From assembly GCA_024516035.1 (NCBI GenBank), contig CM044955.1, forward strand, positions 48,963,715 to 49,027,714: a stretch of 64,000 nt of DNA, written 5' to 3'. The notes under the pieces were generated by a model that was not told the DNA's origin, did not search any database, and worked only from the letters and a program-made list of their open reading frames with translations. This DNA is from Bactericera cockerelli. Taxonomy: Eukaryota; Arthropoda; Insecta; Hemiptera; Triozidae. Positions 13,371 to 24,689 of the stretch are shown here, piece by piece (within the stretch, counting starts at the first letter, position 1; every line of letters begins with the position of its first letter). The position numbers and the translations under genes were made by a program.

Positions 13371-14646
13371 TGCGGACCGTGTGGCGTTTCTAATCTTCTC
13401 CATTGATCTCATGCTGTACTGGTCTCGAATCAATTAAGCATATCATTTCAGAAAAGACTGTCTGGCATTACTTTTTCACCTGGCCAGGATTTAAGTTGAG
13501 AAGAAGAAGAAAAAAAAAAAAAAAAAAAAAAACAACAAGTTTCTTCTGCATTTCGTGGACTTAGCCCAATTCTCGGTACAGAACTTAATCTTGTCTTGGT
13601 GCAACACTTTTTTTTGTCTCGTTAAGCCACGTGCATCTTGGGTCTTAAAATTGTGCTGGAGTGTGGTGGATAAGATTTAAAACTGGTAGCGAAAATTCAA
13701 AACTGGTAGCGAAGATTTACAAGATTTCAAAAAATAAGTGGTGACTATTCGGTCGTGGGGATATGAATAACCTGGAAATGAATGTTGGGAACTATCTCTT
13801 TTATTGAAATACAGTCTATACATTTTACGAATAAATGTTAGTAGGTATATAATTCAATTCAATATTTATTGTGTGATTTAAAATAAAAAAAAAATAATAT
13901 TATGCTAGGTAAATAAATTTATGGAAAAAAGAGAAGAAACGAATAACATAATATACATAATTATAGGTAGTGTTCACGCCATGTGACTCCAGTTTGAATT
14001 GCCTCCAAACTTTCCCCGCGCATATCAATCGATCTCTACGCCCCTAACTGTTAGAGATAACACTTCGATATCAGATGATAGGCATATCATATGTTATTAC
14101 AAAGAAAGCCAGAGATTCGGTACGATAGATTGGGAACAACGATGGCTCGTTCAGATTGTAACAACCAGTGGTCAGGGTACGTCTTCGCTCCTTCCTCAAT
14201 CTACCCCCTTTGATCCACTTCTAAAGGCGTACGTAATTACTTGGTACAAGTACTCAAGGTAAGACCATCCAATCTCATTTCGTAGTAGTAGATTATTTCT
14301 TCCTTTTCTCTTTCCGTGTAAATTTAATACCCTTTAATACACCTTTCGTAGTAGCGTTATTGAACCAGCGGCCTTTTCTTCGTTAAACCCCAGTAACTGG
14401 GAAACTTAGGTCTTTCGGCTTCAAAGCCCCAGTTACTACATTAATTCAGGTAGTATCATAAGAATTGTAAAACCTATGTTCTTTTTCATATTGATGTTTT
14501 CACTGTTCTTCTTGAGGTTTTACAAAGCAAAAAAGCTGATAGCTATTTACCCTTTTGGTTAAAGTAACCGCTGAGCGCTAATAATCTATATCTAGGTATT
14601 TCATAAATTTTAGGTCATTCAGATTCACTTGAGATACTCCATTTAT
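13371..14646. other. Stretch without a recognised gene
   Basis: The stretch contains an A-run at about 13510-13532 and AT-rich sequence. The frame 13999-14262 shows no recognisable domain and no clear splice sites. Confidence 0.55.
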
Positions 14647-14757
14647 AATCATCATCATAAGGTGGCGTCATCGTGCACGATGGTAGCCAAATAGTGGAGG
14701 AATGACCCAGCACTTCTACCACTGTCTTTACAAGGACTATAAACAGGGTCTGGTAGA
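14647..14757. repeat. Dispersed repeat E, copy 1
   Basis: The run AATCATCATCATAAGGTGGC...GATGGTAGCC...AATGACCCAGCACTTCTACC...TGTCTTTACAAGGA is repeated in the same orientation at 62976-63085. It sits just downstream of the PNPO stop codon. Its class is unknown. Confidence 0.65.
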
Positions 14758-14878
14758 TCAATAAAAACTAAGTGGAAAAAATTTAAGTCAGGATTCTAAC
14801 ACACGTCCCTGTTTTTCCTTAATAAAATAAGTAAATAAAATTGGATTTTCACATTCCCGCCAGCAAATTGGTCACCGC

Positions 14879-15041
14879 TTAAGGAAACAGTCTTGTGTAG
14901 TGCCATCCATTCTCAGCCTCATGTGTGTAAGGACCCAGTGGTTCACCAGGCGTGGACTTGGTGAAGACTATACGGTCGTGGAGCTTATCGTTGTGACCCA
15001 CCCAGAACTCAATGCGCTTCGGAATCACAATATAGCCGCCC
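14879..15041 (-). CDS. PNPO: PNPO exon 6 (terminal)
   Basis: The acceptor TTATCAACAG precedes a G that completes the split Trp codon, then GGY. The exon encodes the C-terminal signature region, with EFW and LHDR, through WHYTRLFP and the stop TAA (14881-14879). In the family, the residue just before LHDR is normally Arg and contacts the substrate; here it is Lys. Confidence 0.93.
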
Positions 15042-18000
15042 CTGTTGATAAAATATACTCTTATCATTAGTAATACCAAAGTAAATGATACAAATTGTAT
15101 TGATAGCATACTATAGTTATAGCTCATATCAGGGAAACAGGGTAACTACTCCAAGTTATACAGTCATGTACATGAAACACATTATTTTCCTCAAAGAATA
15201 GCTAATGAGTTCTGCTTTCCGAAAACCAACTCACCAGTGCTGTGGGCGAGGCACATAGTCCCCCTCCTTGTACTTGGCCTGCAGCTCCTCCGTTATCCTG
15301 GACATTTGATCCCGGCTCTCACAGGGCTGGCTCTGGGCGGATGCTATGGCTCCTATCTTGCTGGCGTAAGGTCTCGACTGGAAATAGGCTTCGGATTCTT
15401 TGTCTGACGTTTTCACCACGTGACCTTCTATTCTCACCTGAGAACATGGGAAACTCATTAATACATTTTCAATATTAGTCAGAGTTTTGCTTAATTTCTA
15501 CTGAGGAAGTCCAACAAAACCCCACTTCGTCAAACAAAGGATTGAGCAAGTCCTTGCAAATTTTCTTTCAATGAAAAGTTGAAAAGTTTAAAAAGCCCAC
15601 GCAATGATAATATCCATACCATTTGATTCTGTGGGTTAGAAAATCGGAACAATACTCAATATTTTAAATTCATCAGGTAAAAAAGAAAATGAGAATTGTT
15701 ATTCTTACTGATAAGTGATTAAGAACCCTGAATGATTATTCCTTCCCACATGCATAATATTATTTAAGACTTTCGAGATTTGTAGGTCCTACTAAATGAA
15801 AACCGGCATTTTCTGGCCGGTAAGGTTTATTTCCCCGTGGCTGGCATCCTACTTAGAGTTTTTAAATATCCGTTATCAGTACGCCTTTCGATGACAAAAG
15901 GAAGCTTGTTGCCAGATTTCAAGTTATTTGGGTTAGCCGTTACGGAGCTCTGTTGATCATGAACGAATCAATACAAATTAATTTTACACGTACCTATTAT
16001 TAAAATATCACATGGATTCACCGATTCATAGGTTATCAAGAGCTCTAAATCATTAGCAGTCATCAAGCATAATTGAAAGACTGTGCTCCAACCAAATGAA
16101 CTATGAACAATGACTCATACTTTTTCCTAGCAGTCTGGTGCGCCCGTGGCATTCACATAATTAGACACAAGTGCAAAATAATATACACCACAAGTGTACA
16201 GTGAAATTACAATATAGGTAGGTACTTATAGTAGTTCAAGTCTGTATACTAACTATCATGATAAATTGTACAAATTCAGTCATATTTGAAGTTACCGTAA
16301 TTACCTCCAGTAAAAATATACAATCAAAACCTCATGACAACTAATATGCTACAGAAACTTCCATGTTGAAGCATTAAAATATTATGTTAATAAGACCAAT
16401 AAGTGGATAAGCAATTCTCTCCATTTATCAATGGCACCTAACTAAACCATTCAAAGCATTCGTCGTTCTAGTAGTAAAAATCTACAACCAATCCTCCATG
16501 ACATGGAATATGCTACACGCACCTGAGAAATAGTTTGGAAGGTCATTTGAAATTCATAGTAAGGTCTGTAAGGTGTGCCAATGGCGTTATTATTCTTTTG
16601 TAGCATGCCTCATAAGATCACGAAGGAACACCTCTTTGTACACTACTTGAACTACAATAAATACCTAGGTATATTTTCTTATTGTGGACTTGTAGTAACA
16701 TAGTATGCTGCGGGTAGAGAGCATGGTCAAATCACTTGAATCCATTACTTCCTCCCCACGGTCTACATTTTAGAATAATTTTCACCCTTTGAGTCTTGTC
16801 CGTTGAGACCGTTGAGCAGCTCAGCCCTCAACACTAACAAAGTATCCGCTGAAAATAGAGGCAGTATAGTAATCTTATGCAAGGTACAAATTTATCCATC
16901 CATTTACTTACAGATTTCCTTAAAGGCTCCCAATAGAATGCTAAAGATACTTTTGGATTTGCAGCCTGCAACACGAAGGAGAGAGAATATGCTATAAATT
17001 ATATTAATTTTTATAATAGGAGAAGGAAAAGTATTTCTTTGGGAACCTGTCTTCCCAGACAAACGTGTTTTTCTTGGGCCTTTGGGTATGCTCTCCATTT
17101 ACAAGCAATTTTTCCCTTTCAACCACAGGCTGGCTTCTTATTTGGAGACTTACACCCGGTGTTTATATATTCCAGATGCTCTGCGTCCATCAAAATCAAA
17201 TTATTTACGTCTGTTGTTCGGCAGGATTTGTACTGAAACTTGTGAGGTACGGTAGCGATTTTGAGAGTAGTTATTACGGTAGTAATTAAATTGTCTGTAA
17301 TCGCGGTAGTAATTTTATCTGGTAATTAAAAAAATCCCGGGTAACTTAAACGAATAAAACTTAGCCATTGTCGGGAAAAGAAGATTTGTTCAAAAATAAT
17401 TGTACAGAATAAACATTTAAAAAAACCTTACCGCTTCATTTCCGTTTTTGCTGTTGTAATGGTTATTTCAAATGATTTCAGAAAAAAACCATTTATAATT
17501 TAGGCGCAAAAAGTTCAATAGTAAAAAGTCTTACCAGTTCAGTTCCTTTTCTGCTGTTGTAATTGGTAAAGAACACAAAGCCATCTTTCCCAAATGACTT
17601 CAATAAGACCATTCTGCCAGATGGAGAGCCATCTCTGAAGGAATAAAAAAACTCAGGAATTATTGGAATTCTTGTCATTTGTCTTTAAAAGAGTTTGAAC
17701 TTGATAGTAGGTAATTTTAGAGAAGAAGACAGTCATGTGACACGCGTGTAGTTAAACAAATCATTAAGACAAATTATATTTTCAAGTTTTTGGTGCTCTT
17801 GTGCTGACGCAACATCAACTTCAACATAGTAGGTATTTATGTTTTTTTCTTGCCTATCAATGGAAAGCATACTAAGGTGTATTGTAAACAAAAACACTGT
17901 AAATATTATTGTCACACTTAGAGCCAAAATGTGAAAAACAAAATACAAAAAAGATTTAGGAAGTCTGTCCCCCCAGCGCACCATATCAGGGACGGTCTTA

Positions 18001-18785
18001 CCTTATCCCTGTAGTAATCCTATTTATAAATTTCTACTATATATTAATTAATTAATTTTTTATCAAGATGATCATCATTTGTAGAAAAATGTCTTACTCC
18101 GATACCGTCGCTAGGAACATTGAGTTTGCCTGTTGAATGCCTTGTGTTCGATTTGCCTCGCTGAACCAAGTTTCGAATAGTGTGAAAGGATTTTTTCAAT
18201 TTTTGATTCCAACAGGGCCTCACCATCTTCCAAAGACTTTCGAGCAATGTGAGTACCTAAAATCACAAAATTATTTTATGAGAATTTTAATTTTTTTTTT
18301 TTTTTTGATGAGCATAATATAAAAATTTTTCCAATTTGATTAAAATTGGGCAAAAATATACCTATTTGACTTCTATGTGGTTAGTAAATTTAGTGGTACA
18401 AATTGTTCTTTATTCTGTTCCTATCATTGTATAGCTATATCTGATCAGTAACAATATTATTTATTTTTTAACATGATTGTCAACGTTCAACAATGGAACA
18501 TTGAACAACAAAAACAAAAAAATCCTCTTGTAAAAGAAGGCAATCTTACATTTGGTTGATGCCTTTTCAAAATTATCTTCAGTTGAGCCCTTGAACTAAA
18601 TTTTGTTCTTTAAAATGCAAGAATAAAAAAAAAACCAATAAAGAAAAGTGAAATGGGTAAGTACAGCAAATTTGATTAACCAACTGACCTTGAGAACTTG
18701 TATTTTCAGTTGACATTGTAGAAACTAATTTGCTCAGAAGATAAAAACCAAGAAACATCCAAACATTAATCAAATTTTGAAACAT
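14879..18785 (-). CDS. PNPO: Pyridoxamine/pyridoxine 5'-phosphate oxidase, six-exon gene
   Basis: FMN-dependent oxidase that converts pyridoxine/pyridoxamine 5'-phosphate to pyridoxal 5'-phosphate, the last step of vitamin B6 salvage. The family enzyme is a homodimer. Six exons on the minus strand join with consistent phases and GT-AG junctions to about 235 residues from the ATG at 18716, the usual length. Visible family motifs are [79 protein letters not shown] and a C-terminus ending in WHYTRLFP. An in-frame ATG at 18785 would add a hydrophobic 23-residue leader. Oddities are a one-base frameshift in an A-run of exon 2, Lys for the usual Arg before LHDR, and Val for the usual Gln in FWQG. 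No AATAAA was found within 300 bp after the stop. Gene identity is very secure; whether the frameshift is real or an assembly error is open. Confidence 0.93.
15235..15437 (-). CDS. PNPO: PNPO exon 5
   Basis: This 203-nt exon begins in phase 0 after ATGTTCTCAG and ends TG|GTGAGT, leaving two bases of the Trp codon. It encodes VRIEGHVVK through RPQHW. It contains the conserved SRPxxSxIGAxxSxQS stretch, which in the family binds FMN and shapes the dimer interface. Confidence 0.93.
16912..16965 (-). CDS. PNPO: PNPO exon 4 (54 nt)
   Basis: This small in-phase exon is bounded by CGTGTTGCAG and TCT|GTAAGT. It encodes [18 protein letters not shown], the family's strand NPxxxLxFYWxPLxRQ. It is too short to stand out as an open frame. 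It fits exactly between exons 3 and 5 in phase and in homology. Confidence 0.92.
17427..17490 (-). pseudogene. Decayed duplicate of PNPO exon 3 end and donor site
   Basis: CTTACCGCTTCATTTCCGTT...GCTGTTGTAATGG resembles the exon 3 donor and end at 17530-17572. It continues as TTCAAATGATTTCA, matching TCCCAAATGACTTCA of exon 3 after a gap of about 20 bp. The copy lies about 100 bp downstream of exon 3 in transcription order, inside intron 3. It keeps a GT donor but shows no convincing acceptor, so I read it as a partial tandem duplicate and not an alternative exon. Confidence 0.7.
17535..17634 (-). CDS. PNPO: PNPO exon 3
   Basis: The acceptor TATTCCTTCAG is followed by A|GAT GGC; the A completes a Glu codon begun in exon 2. 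The exon encodes [19 protein letters not shown], then [13 protein letters not shown], and ends CTG|GTAAGA in phase 0. The Arg of GRM and the Lys of VLLK correspond to conserved FMN/substrate-pocket residues. Confidence 0.93.
18098..18256 (-). CDS. PNPO: PNPO exon 2, with a one-base frameshift
   Basis: The acceptor TTTGTGATTTTAG precedes GT ACT CAC. The first frame gives [21 protein letters not shown]. Homology then continues in another frame as [18 protein letters not shown] and [13 protein letters not shown], ending GA|GTAAGA. The switch falls at an A6 run (T6 at 18191-18196 on the plus strand). Seven A's would restore one frame. Either the assembly dropped one base or this allele is broken. 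The unshifted frame reaches a stop before the exon ends. Confidence 0.88.
18689..18716 (-). CDS. PNPO: PNPO exon 1 (proposed)
   Basis: ATG TCA ACT GAA AAT... encodes MSTENTSSQ plus one base and is followed by the donor GTCAGT. This phase-1 end is what exon 2 needs. An upstream in-frame ATG (18785) would add [20 protein letters not shown] and three more residues, possibly a membrane anchor or simply 5' UTR. GTCAGT is a weaker donor than the others, so this exon is less certain. Confidence 0.6.
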
Positions 18786-19689
18786 TTAACACAGTGACAC
18801 ACATAAACACTTAGATAAAAATTCAATTCTGAGATTCAATATAAATTGGAGGAACATTATAGCTACTTAGCTTCCAATTAGAATAATAAATTAAAAATCA
18901 ATAGCATTTTCATGTTTGGTTTCTTTGAGCCAATGACAAATAACTGAAAAAACTTGTTATAAAAAGAAAAAATATACGTTTCTCTGAGTGGTTCAGTTGT
19001 GACTAGGTCCAATATTTACACAGCCTTTCTTATCTTATCTATGACTATACGAGTAAAACCTTTTGAAAACAATTTATTAAAACTTTTTCTTCTCTAATAT
19101 TCTGAAGAATGTGGTCAGGTATTTTTTCCAACAGCTCTTGATTATAACCCACATAAAATTGATTAAATGAATTAATGTTTTTATTATTATCAAAAAGGTT
19201 TTATTACTTTTATAAATTATAAGATTTTTTTGTTTAATAAATAATTATGTAAATCTCTTGAACTGATAAGTTGTTTTTTGTTTCATTTTGATGGAACGGT
19301 GGTCCCATAATTTTGCAGTTTTTCATATCTCGCTCATTAAAGCTTTACCTATCAGATAGGACCTCACCTACCTACAAATTTATGTACCTACAAAACAAAC
19401 CAACATGTATCACTTCGGTTGGTCTCTTGTTATATTTGTGAATTTTCTATTTATAAAAAAAATATCTTGAACTTTTACGCTAGGAAAAAATTGAGCTTTG
19501 TTTGATTTAGTTATGGTTCCAATAAAAATTAATTGTGTCATTATCTTTTAAATTCATGACTATTTTTGTGAATGATTAATTAAAAAAAACTGTACATTCT
19601 TAAAAAAGTATGCATAATTATATTATAAAAATACATACATAGGTACATATTATTATCCATCATTACCTGACGAGTCGGTGTAATAATTA
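18786..19689. other. AT-rich stretch upstream of PNPO
   Basis: This stretch is presumably the promoter side of the PNPO gene. No TATA or initiator element could be assigned with confidence, and no exon or repeat end was recognised. Confidence 0.5.
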
Positions 19690-19931
19690 TCTCTATATAT
19701 AAAACAGAAGGGAAAAAAGGTGTTACATAGCCAAAACGGCTAAGAGATAGCGAAAAATGTCTCAGAACTGACCCCCCCCAAAAAAATTAAAATTCGCTTT
19801 GTGCCTAGAAATAAATTATTAAAAAAAGTATTAAACAAAAAGGCACATTGCCTGTCCAGCAGTGCGGTCCATTGACCATTAGTAAATTTGTAGCAATTTA
19901 GTCCCGTTGCAAAGCACGGGCAAACGGCTAG
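19690..19931 (+). mobile_element. Non-autonomous Helitron, 242 bp
   Basis: The 5' end is TCTCTATATATAAAACAG. The 3' end is CTAG, preceded by a GC-rich hairpin (CCCGTTGC AAA GCACGGG, 19903-19920) eight bases upstream. The host bases are A (19689) and T (19932), the A^T target expected for Helitrons, and there is no target duplication. It has no coding capacity, so it would depend on a Rep/helicase source elsewhere. Confidence 0.8.
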
Positions 19932-20532
19932 TTATGATAATAACTTGTCAAAGGGCAACCTCTCATCAAAATGTAATTTTATTGTATCTAAAACTTGTTC
20001 TTTTTTGAACGCTCTACTATATCGGAAAATTTACATCATAAAGCACCATTTTGAAACATTTACTGTAAATATTAACTGCAAATTTAATATTATTTTTTTA
20101 CAAAACGGTTTTACTATTACAGGTTTTTTCAGATTCATAAAATTGTTGTTTAGGGCTTGTGTTCTATAATTTCAAATTGTTATTTTAAAATTAAAATCAT
20201 CACGTATGTATATCCTTCCTCGAGCCATCACGATTTGAATTTGGAGAATAATTTTACTCCCTGTCTCATCAATTAAGTTTGAACGAAACTCACAATCAAG
20301 ACTTTTTTGTTTCTTAGCTTCAAGGAAACAGATCTGCTTGTATTGTGCAGAAAGAGAACTCTAATTAATATGTTGTAAAAATATATATTTATATTTTTTT
20401 TAAAATCACAGTAGGTACAAAAGCCTCATCGCGCCCTTGGTTGACAGACAATGTTCCAAGTAAGGCTGCCGCATTGCCTCTTTCGACGATTATAGCTGTC
20501 TCTGTTTTAAATAAAATGCTGATTGTAAGAGA
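19932..20532. other. Stretch without a recognised gene
   Basis: AT-rich sequence. The frame 19945-20169 is Phe/Ile-rich and matches nothing I know. Confidence 0.5.
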
Positions 20533-20822
20533 GCGCGATTAGCTCAGTGGTTAAGCACTCACTTGCCATGCCGAAGGTCCCGGGTTCGATCCCCCGTGCC
20601 GACAAAAATTTGTATTCTTAATTTGGTTACAATTGTTTGTCTTCCGGTGCGCTTGTGTTGACCCAGCACCTAAATGGGAAGTATTGTGTCACTTCTCGCC
20701 CATCAGAGGGGAGGAATACTACGGGATGGGCAGGCTACAACACACACCACAAGCGTCTACAGTAGCTCCTGTTTCATGGCTGCGAAATAAAAACGGCTGT
20801 GAAACACTCATCTTTAAAAAAT
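20533..20822 (+). mobile_element. SINE, family A (tRNA-Gly-like head)
   Basis: The head GCGCGATTAGCTCAGTGGTT is a good A-box. The anticodon loop TTGCCAT implies GCC (Gly), and GGGTTCGATCCCC is a B-box. The body contains GCGCTTGTGTTGACCCAGCA and GGATGGGCAGGCTACAACAC, and ends ACACTCATCTTTAAAAAA. It is nearly identical to the copy at 51331, so the family is young. Confidence 0.9.
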
Positions 20823-21420
20823 AATGAACAAACTATCCTGACACAGACTGATCAAATGATCAAGTCTCAAATACTAGAAGAACATGATTTATCAGGGATT
20901 GATGACATGTCCTAAGAGTCTTGCTTCAGAATCATTCATTTATGCTAAATCTCCCGTATTTCCACTGATTATGGTCTAAAGTTTTGTACTCTGTTCTGTA
21001 CCTATGTATTCTGTGGTTTTTTTCTTTCCATAATTTGTCAAAACTTTAGAAGTAATCACAATATTACGAGTTACGAGCTCTAAACTACAACATAATTTTG
21101 TGAAATTAATGGAGCAGTGAAATATTGGGTGCATCTTCTTCACAAACACTTACAAAGCAATCTAGGTATCATCCGACTAAAACACTATGCATTATATTTC
21201 TATAAACTTGAAACAATGTTATTGTAACTATCCATTTATTTGTTGTGGTTCAGGTCTATAGTGTATAGGTAGATACTATAGATATGTATTTATTTATTGA
21301 CTGCAGTTTAAAGTTTCAATTTCAATGCATCTCGAGACAGTAAACTTCTCTTGGCATTTACGGGAACATCACGCTATTTCTCCCATAAATGTTAATTGTG
21401 TTTCAAATTGATTTTGCAGA
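20823..21420. other. Stretch without a recognised gene
   Basis: Nothing recognisable on either strand. Confidence 0.5.
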
Positions 21421-21835
21421 GAGGTGAGTGAGGTCAAAGAGCATCCAGGAAATGTAGTTCTGGCTTCAGACCTGAACTTCCCATCGCTTTGTTCATTGTT
21501 GAGTGGCAACACTGTTGATGACAATGATAACGTCATTATGGGAGAAGAACATCCAGGGAGAAGAACATGACTGTAGTTCTGTTGAGTAGCAACACTGTAG
21601 ATGACGTCATAATGGGAGAAGAGTATCCATTAAATGTAGTTCTGGCTTCAGACCTCGAGTTTCCATCGCTTTGTTCATTGTTGAGTAGCAACACTGTTGA
21701 TGACGTCATAACGTGAGAAGAGCATCCAGGAGTTGAAGTTCTGGCTTCAGACCTCAACTTTCCATGGCTTTGACTATTGTTGAGTAGCAACCCTGTTTTC
21801 GACTTCATAATTGGAGAAGAGCACCAAGAAAATGA
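21421..21835. repeat. About 102-bp tandem repeat, four or so partial units
   Basis: The block GAAGAGCATCCAGG...TAGTTCTGGCTTCAGACCT...TTGTTGAGTAGCAACACTGT recurs from 21440 to 21830 with a period near 102 bp. One unit is truncated. Since 102 is divisible by three, the minus strand reads as a 34-residue repeat (21808-21536), which I take as fortuitous. Confidence 0.75.
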
Positions 21836-22059
21836 AGTTTGATACTGACTTCAGATCAATTTTTCTCTGAAGCTTTATTTGTAGCCTAACACTTATGTAC
21901 GTACCTACATGGTATATTAATTTTATTATGTAGTCTCTGACAATTATGCTCAATCGTCAGACCTATCCTGTCCAATGATTGACAAACATCACCTCTTACA
22001 AATGAAGCGTGTCCTTAAATCAACCTGATCCTTCCATCACTCGCTATACAAGTCAGTGT

Positions 22060-22170
22060 CTCTCTCCTTTTCTCTCCTCTCTCTCTCTCTCTCTCTCATT
22101 CTCTCTCTCTCTTTCTCTCTCTCGCTCGATCTCTCTCTCGCTCTATCTCTCTCTTTCTTCCTCTCGCTAA
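22060..22170. repeat. CT microsatellite
   Basis: A (CT)n tract with a few interruptions (TTCT, CGCT). Confidence 0.9.
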
Positions 22171-22621
22171 TACACACAGCGCGTCAAATCTATTAGATCA
22201 CCACGTTCAGAACAGAAACTCAAGAGATCCTCCATCACACCAGAGCCCATTATAATGCCACAGCTTACTGCTTATTATTGTGATACTGCTTATAGATTTG
22301 TGTTCTTATTATTTATCAACGAAACGCTAGTTCTGCAACGCCACGAATACAAATTTTTATTTAAAAGATCATGATCATAATTCATTTATTGTTAAAATGA
22401 TCAATGATCACATAAGGATCTATCTCTAACGTAGTTGAATTTCATTCGAGGAACTCACTGGTTGTTACTTAACTTTAGTGACAAATTGAGAACTGTTTTA
22501 TTGATGGTGGCCAAACCCAGTCTGAGTGAGATTAATGTTAGTTAACTGTTTGGTAAGTTTCAGCTAATGGAATTCAAAACCCCGTCTTGATATAAGATTT
22601 TCTATATACTACTCTACTTGG

Positions 22622-22890
22622 TCTAATTATGGATTAGTGGATGTGCCTATTTACTCATATGGATTAGTGGGTGTGCATATTTAATCATATATTATGAAAT
22701 ACTGGATGTGCCTATTTACTCATATGTATGTGGGTGTGCCTATTTATCATATGTATTAGTGGTGTGCCCTTACTCATATGTATTAGGGATATGCCTTTTT
22801 ACTCAATGGATTAGTGGATGTGCCTATTTACTCATATGTATTAGTGATGTGCCTATTTACTCATATTGATTAGTGATATGTGCCTATTTA
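22622..22890 (+). repeat. 30-bp minisatellite, left arm
   Basis: About nine degenerate units of GGATTAGTGGATGTGCCTAT followed by TTACTCATAT. The same unit is present in the opposite orientation at 24690-24990. Confidence 0.85.
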
Positions 22891-23149
22891 CATCATATAA
22901 AGGGAGAGAAAGAAAGATGTCAATCTCACCCAAATATTTTTATCTTTGAAGAAATGAATGTGAGGATGATGCCAAATACTCAGACACCATCAGTTCATCA
23001 TAATTATGTTGAAAGAGAAGGTGTTAATAGTGTTAATCCCTAAATGGTTTTCTATTAATATTTTGTCGTTTTTTAAACACAAAAGTGTTTTTTGGGGCAA
23101 AAGTGCTTACTGCTAATCGTGCTTATTGTGTGGACTTGCAGTTGACTCC

Positions 23150-23345
23150 TAGAAGAGAGAGAGAGAGAGAGAATGGTGCTATGGCTTGAGCTCAGAAGTT
23201 GAAGAAGACAGAGATATTGTGCCACGGCTTCAGCTCACTAGTTAAAGAGAGATAGAAATATTATACGGCTTAAGCTTACAGTGAGAGAAAGAGAGAGCTT
23301 TATGTTACTAGTGCTTGAGTACACGAGTGCGAGAGAGAGAGGGAC
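23150..23345. repeat. GA microsatellite tracts
   Basis: Three (GA)n tracts lie within a loose repeat containing GGCTT(G/C)AGCTCA. Confidence 0.8.
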
Positions 23346-23447
23346 AGAGATGGTACCGTGAGAACCAGTCAGCGATGCTGTTTCCCATGCTCCCACTCAA
23401 TCAGGCGATTCAGACGGTCGTGCGCTACACCATCACGTGCCCTCTCC

Positions 23448-23935
23448 CCTTCCTCTCTCTCTCTCTCTCTCTCTCTTCCTGGAGTACTAGAAAGAGCCTT
23501 ACTCTATGTATAAAAACTACGTATACTACGTATTATCTCTCTCTCTATTACTACAATACTACAATCATAGCATATGTCTCTCCTCTTTCTCTGGCTATAA
23601 GAGGCTAAGAGCCCAATTCTATTATCTCTCTAAAGTCCTAACACATTACCTCTCTCTCTTATTCTTACTAGAGTACTCTAGAGCCCTAATCTATCATCCC
23701 TCTTTCTCTCACTTACTTTTATACTAAAGTCTTAGCACATCATCTCTCTCTTACGACAGTACTAAAGTCGGGAGAGAACTCGTGGTACTCTACCTGACCA
23801 ATAGTTGGGTCGGGAGAGAACTCGGTGAGGTCCCTCTCTCTCACGCACTGGTGTGTTTCAGCTCCAAGCATCTCTCTTTTTCTGGTTCTTCTGAAAAAGA
23901 TGGATGTGTTCTTATCCTATATTCTCTCCATCCGA

Positions 23936-23967
<32 letters not shown>

Positions 23968-24080
23968 GCGCGCGCTCTTACTTCTATTCTATTTGAATAC
24001 CAGGTTGGCTGGGTGTTGGTGGCTCTTAATTGGCATCTTCTGTCTATTTCTCTTTCTCTCTCTCTCTATCCCTCGTTCAC
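23448..24080. repeat. CT-rich microsatellite region
   Basis: Many (CT)n and TCTCT tracts are separated by short repeated phrases such as ACTAAAGTC/ACTAGAG. The Leu/Ser-rich open frames here (23315-24108) are products of the CT repeats. Confidence 0.85.
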
Positions 24081-24689
24081 TCCTTGGTCCTCAATGTTGA
24101 CGTGTTGAGATTAGAGACGCGAGTTGAGAGCCCCAATCACGCTGGCCGTTACTTAACTTCAAAGACAAAACGAGAACTGGTGTATTCGGTATTCAACAAA
24201 CACAATTTTGTCTCAAGTTACTGTCAGTTGAATGGTATTAAAGCGTACTCAAGTGTAGCAAATTACGTGTCATAGTGTACAAGTTGCCCTATTAATACAT
24301 ATCCCCCTTTATAAAATTTGATGAAACATGTTTCTCCCTCGCACCAGGGCTCCTTTGTTTCAACAGCAAACGGGAAAACAGGTGGTTGTCACTTTTTTTT
24401 GTTTCTTTTGGTGTTTCATTGTTTATGATATTTTCTTTTTCTTTTTTTTTTTGCCGCCAGCTTAGCCACTCGTGCAACAACTCTAAGACACAATTCAACA
24501 TGTGATGAAGTGACAAGAATGTTGGGTATCATCTAAACATTACTTTTCCTTCAAAGATAAAATATTTGGGTGAGACTTCAGATCTTTCTTTTTTTTTTCT
24601 TTCAGATGTTCTCCTTTATGTTTGCTTTTCTACTCACGTTAGTGCAATTTTAGTTTATTTTCTCTTGTGTAAATAGGTACATAATTTTG

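Noticed and set aside
17733..17984. Minus-strand 83-codon frame as an extra PNPO exon
   Set aside because: It lies between exons 2 and 3, which already join in phase. The frame is hydrophobic intron sequence.
20533..20603. tRNA-Gly(GCC)-like sequence as a tRNA gene (also at 51331 and 61503)
   Set aside because: The acceptor stem does not close properly, and the same head is always followed by the same non-tRNA body and an A-rich end, so it is a SINE head.
23315..24108. Leu/Ser-rich frames resembling membrane proteins
   Set aside because: They are translations of CT microsatellites.
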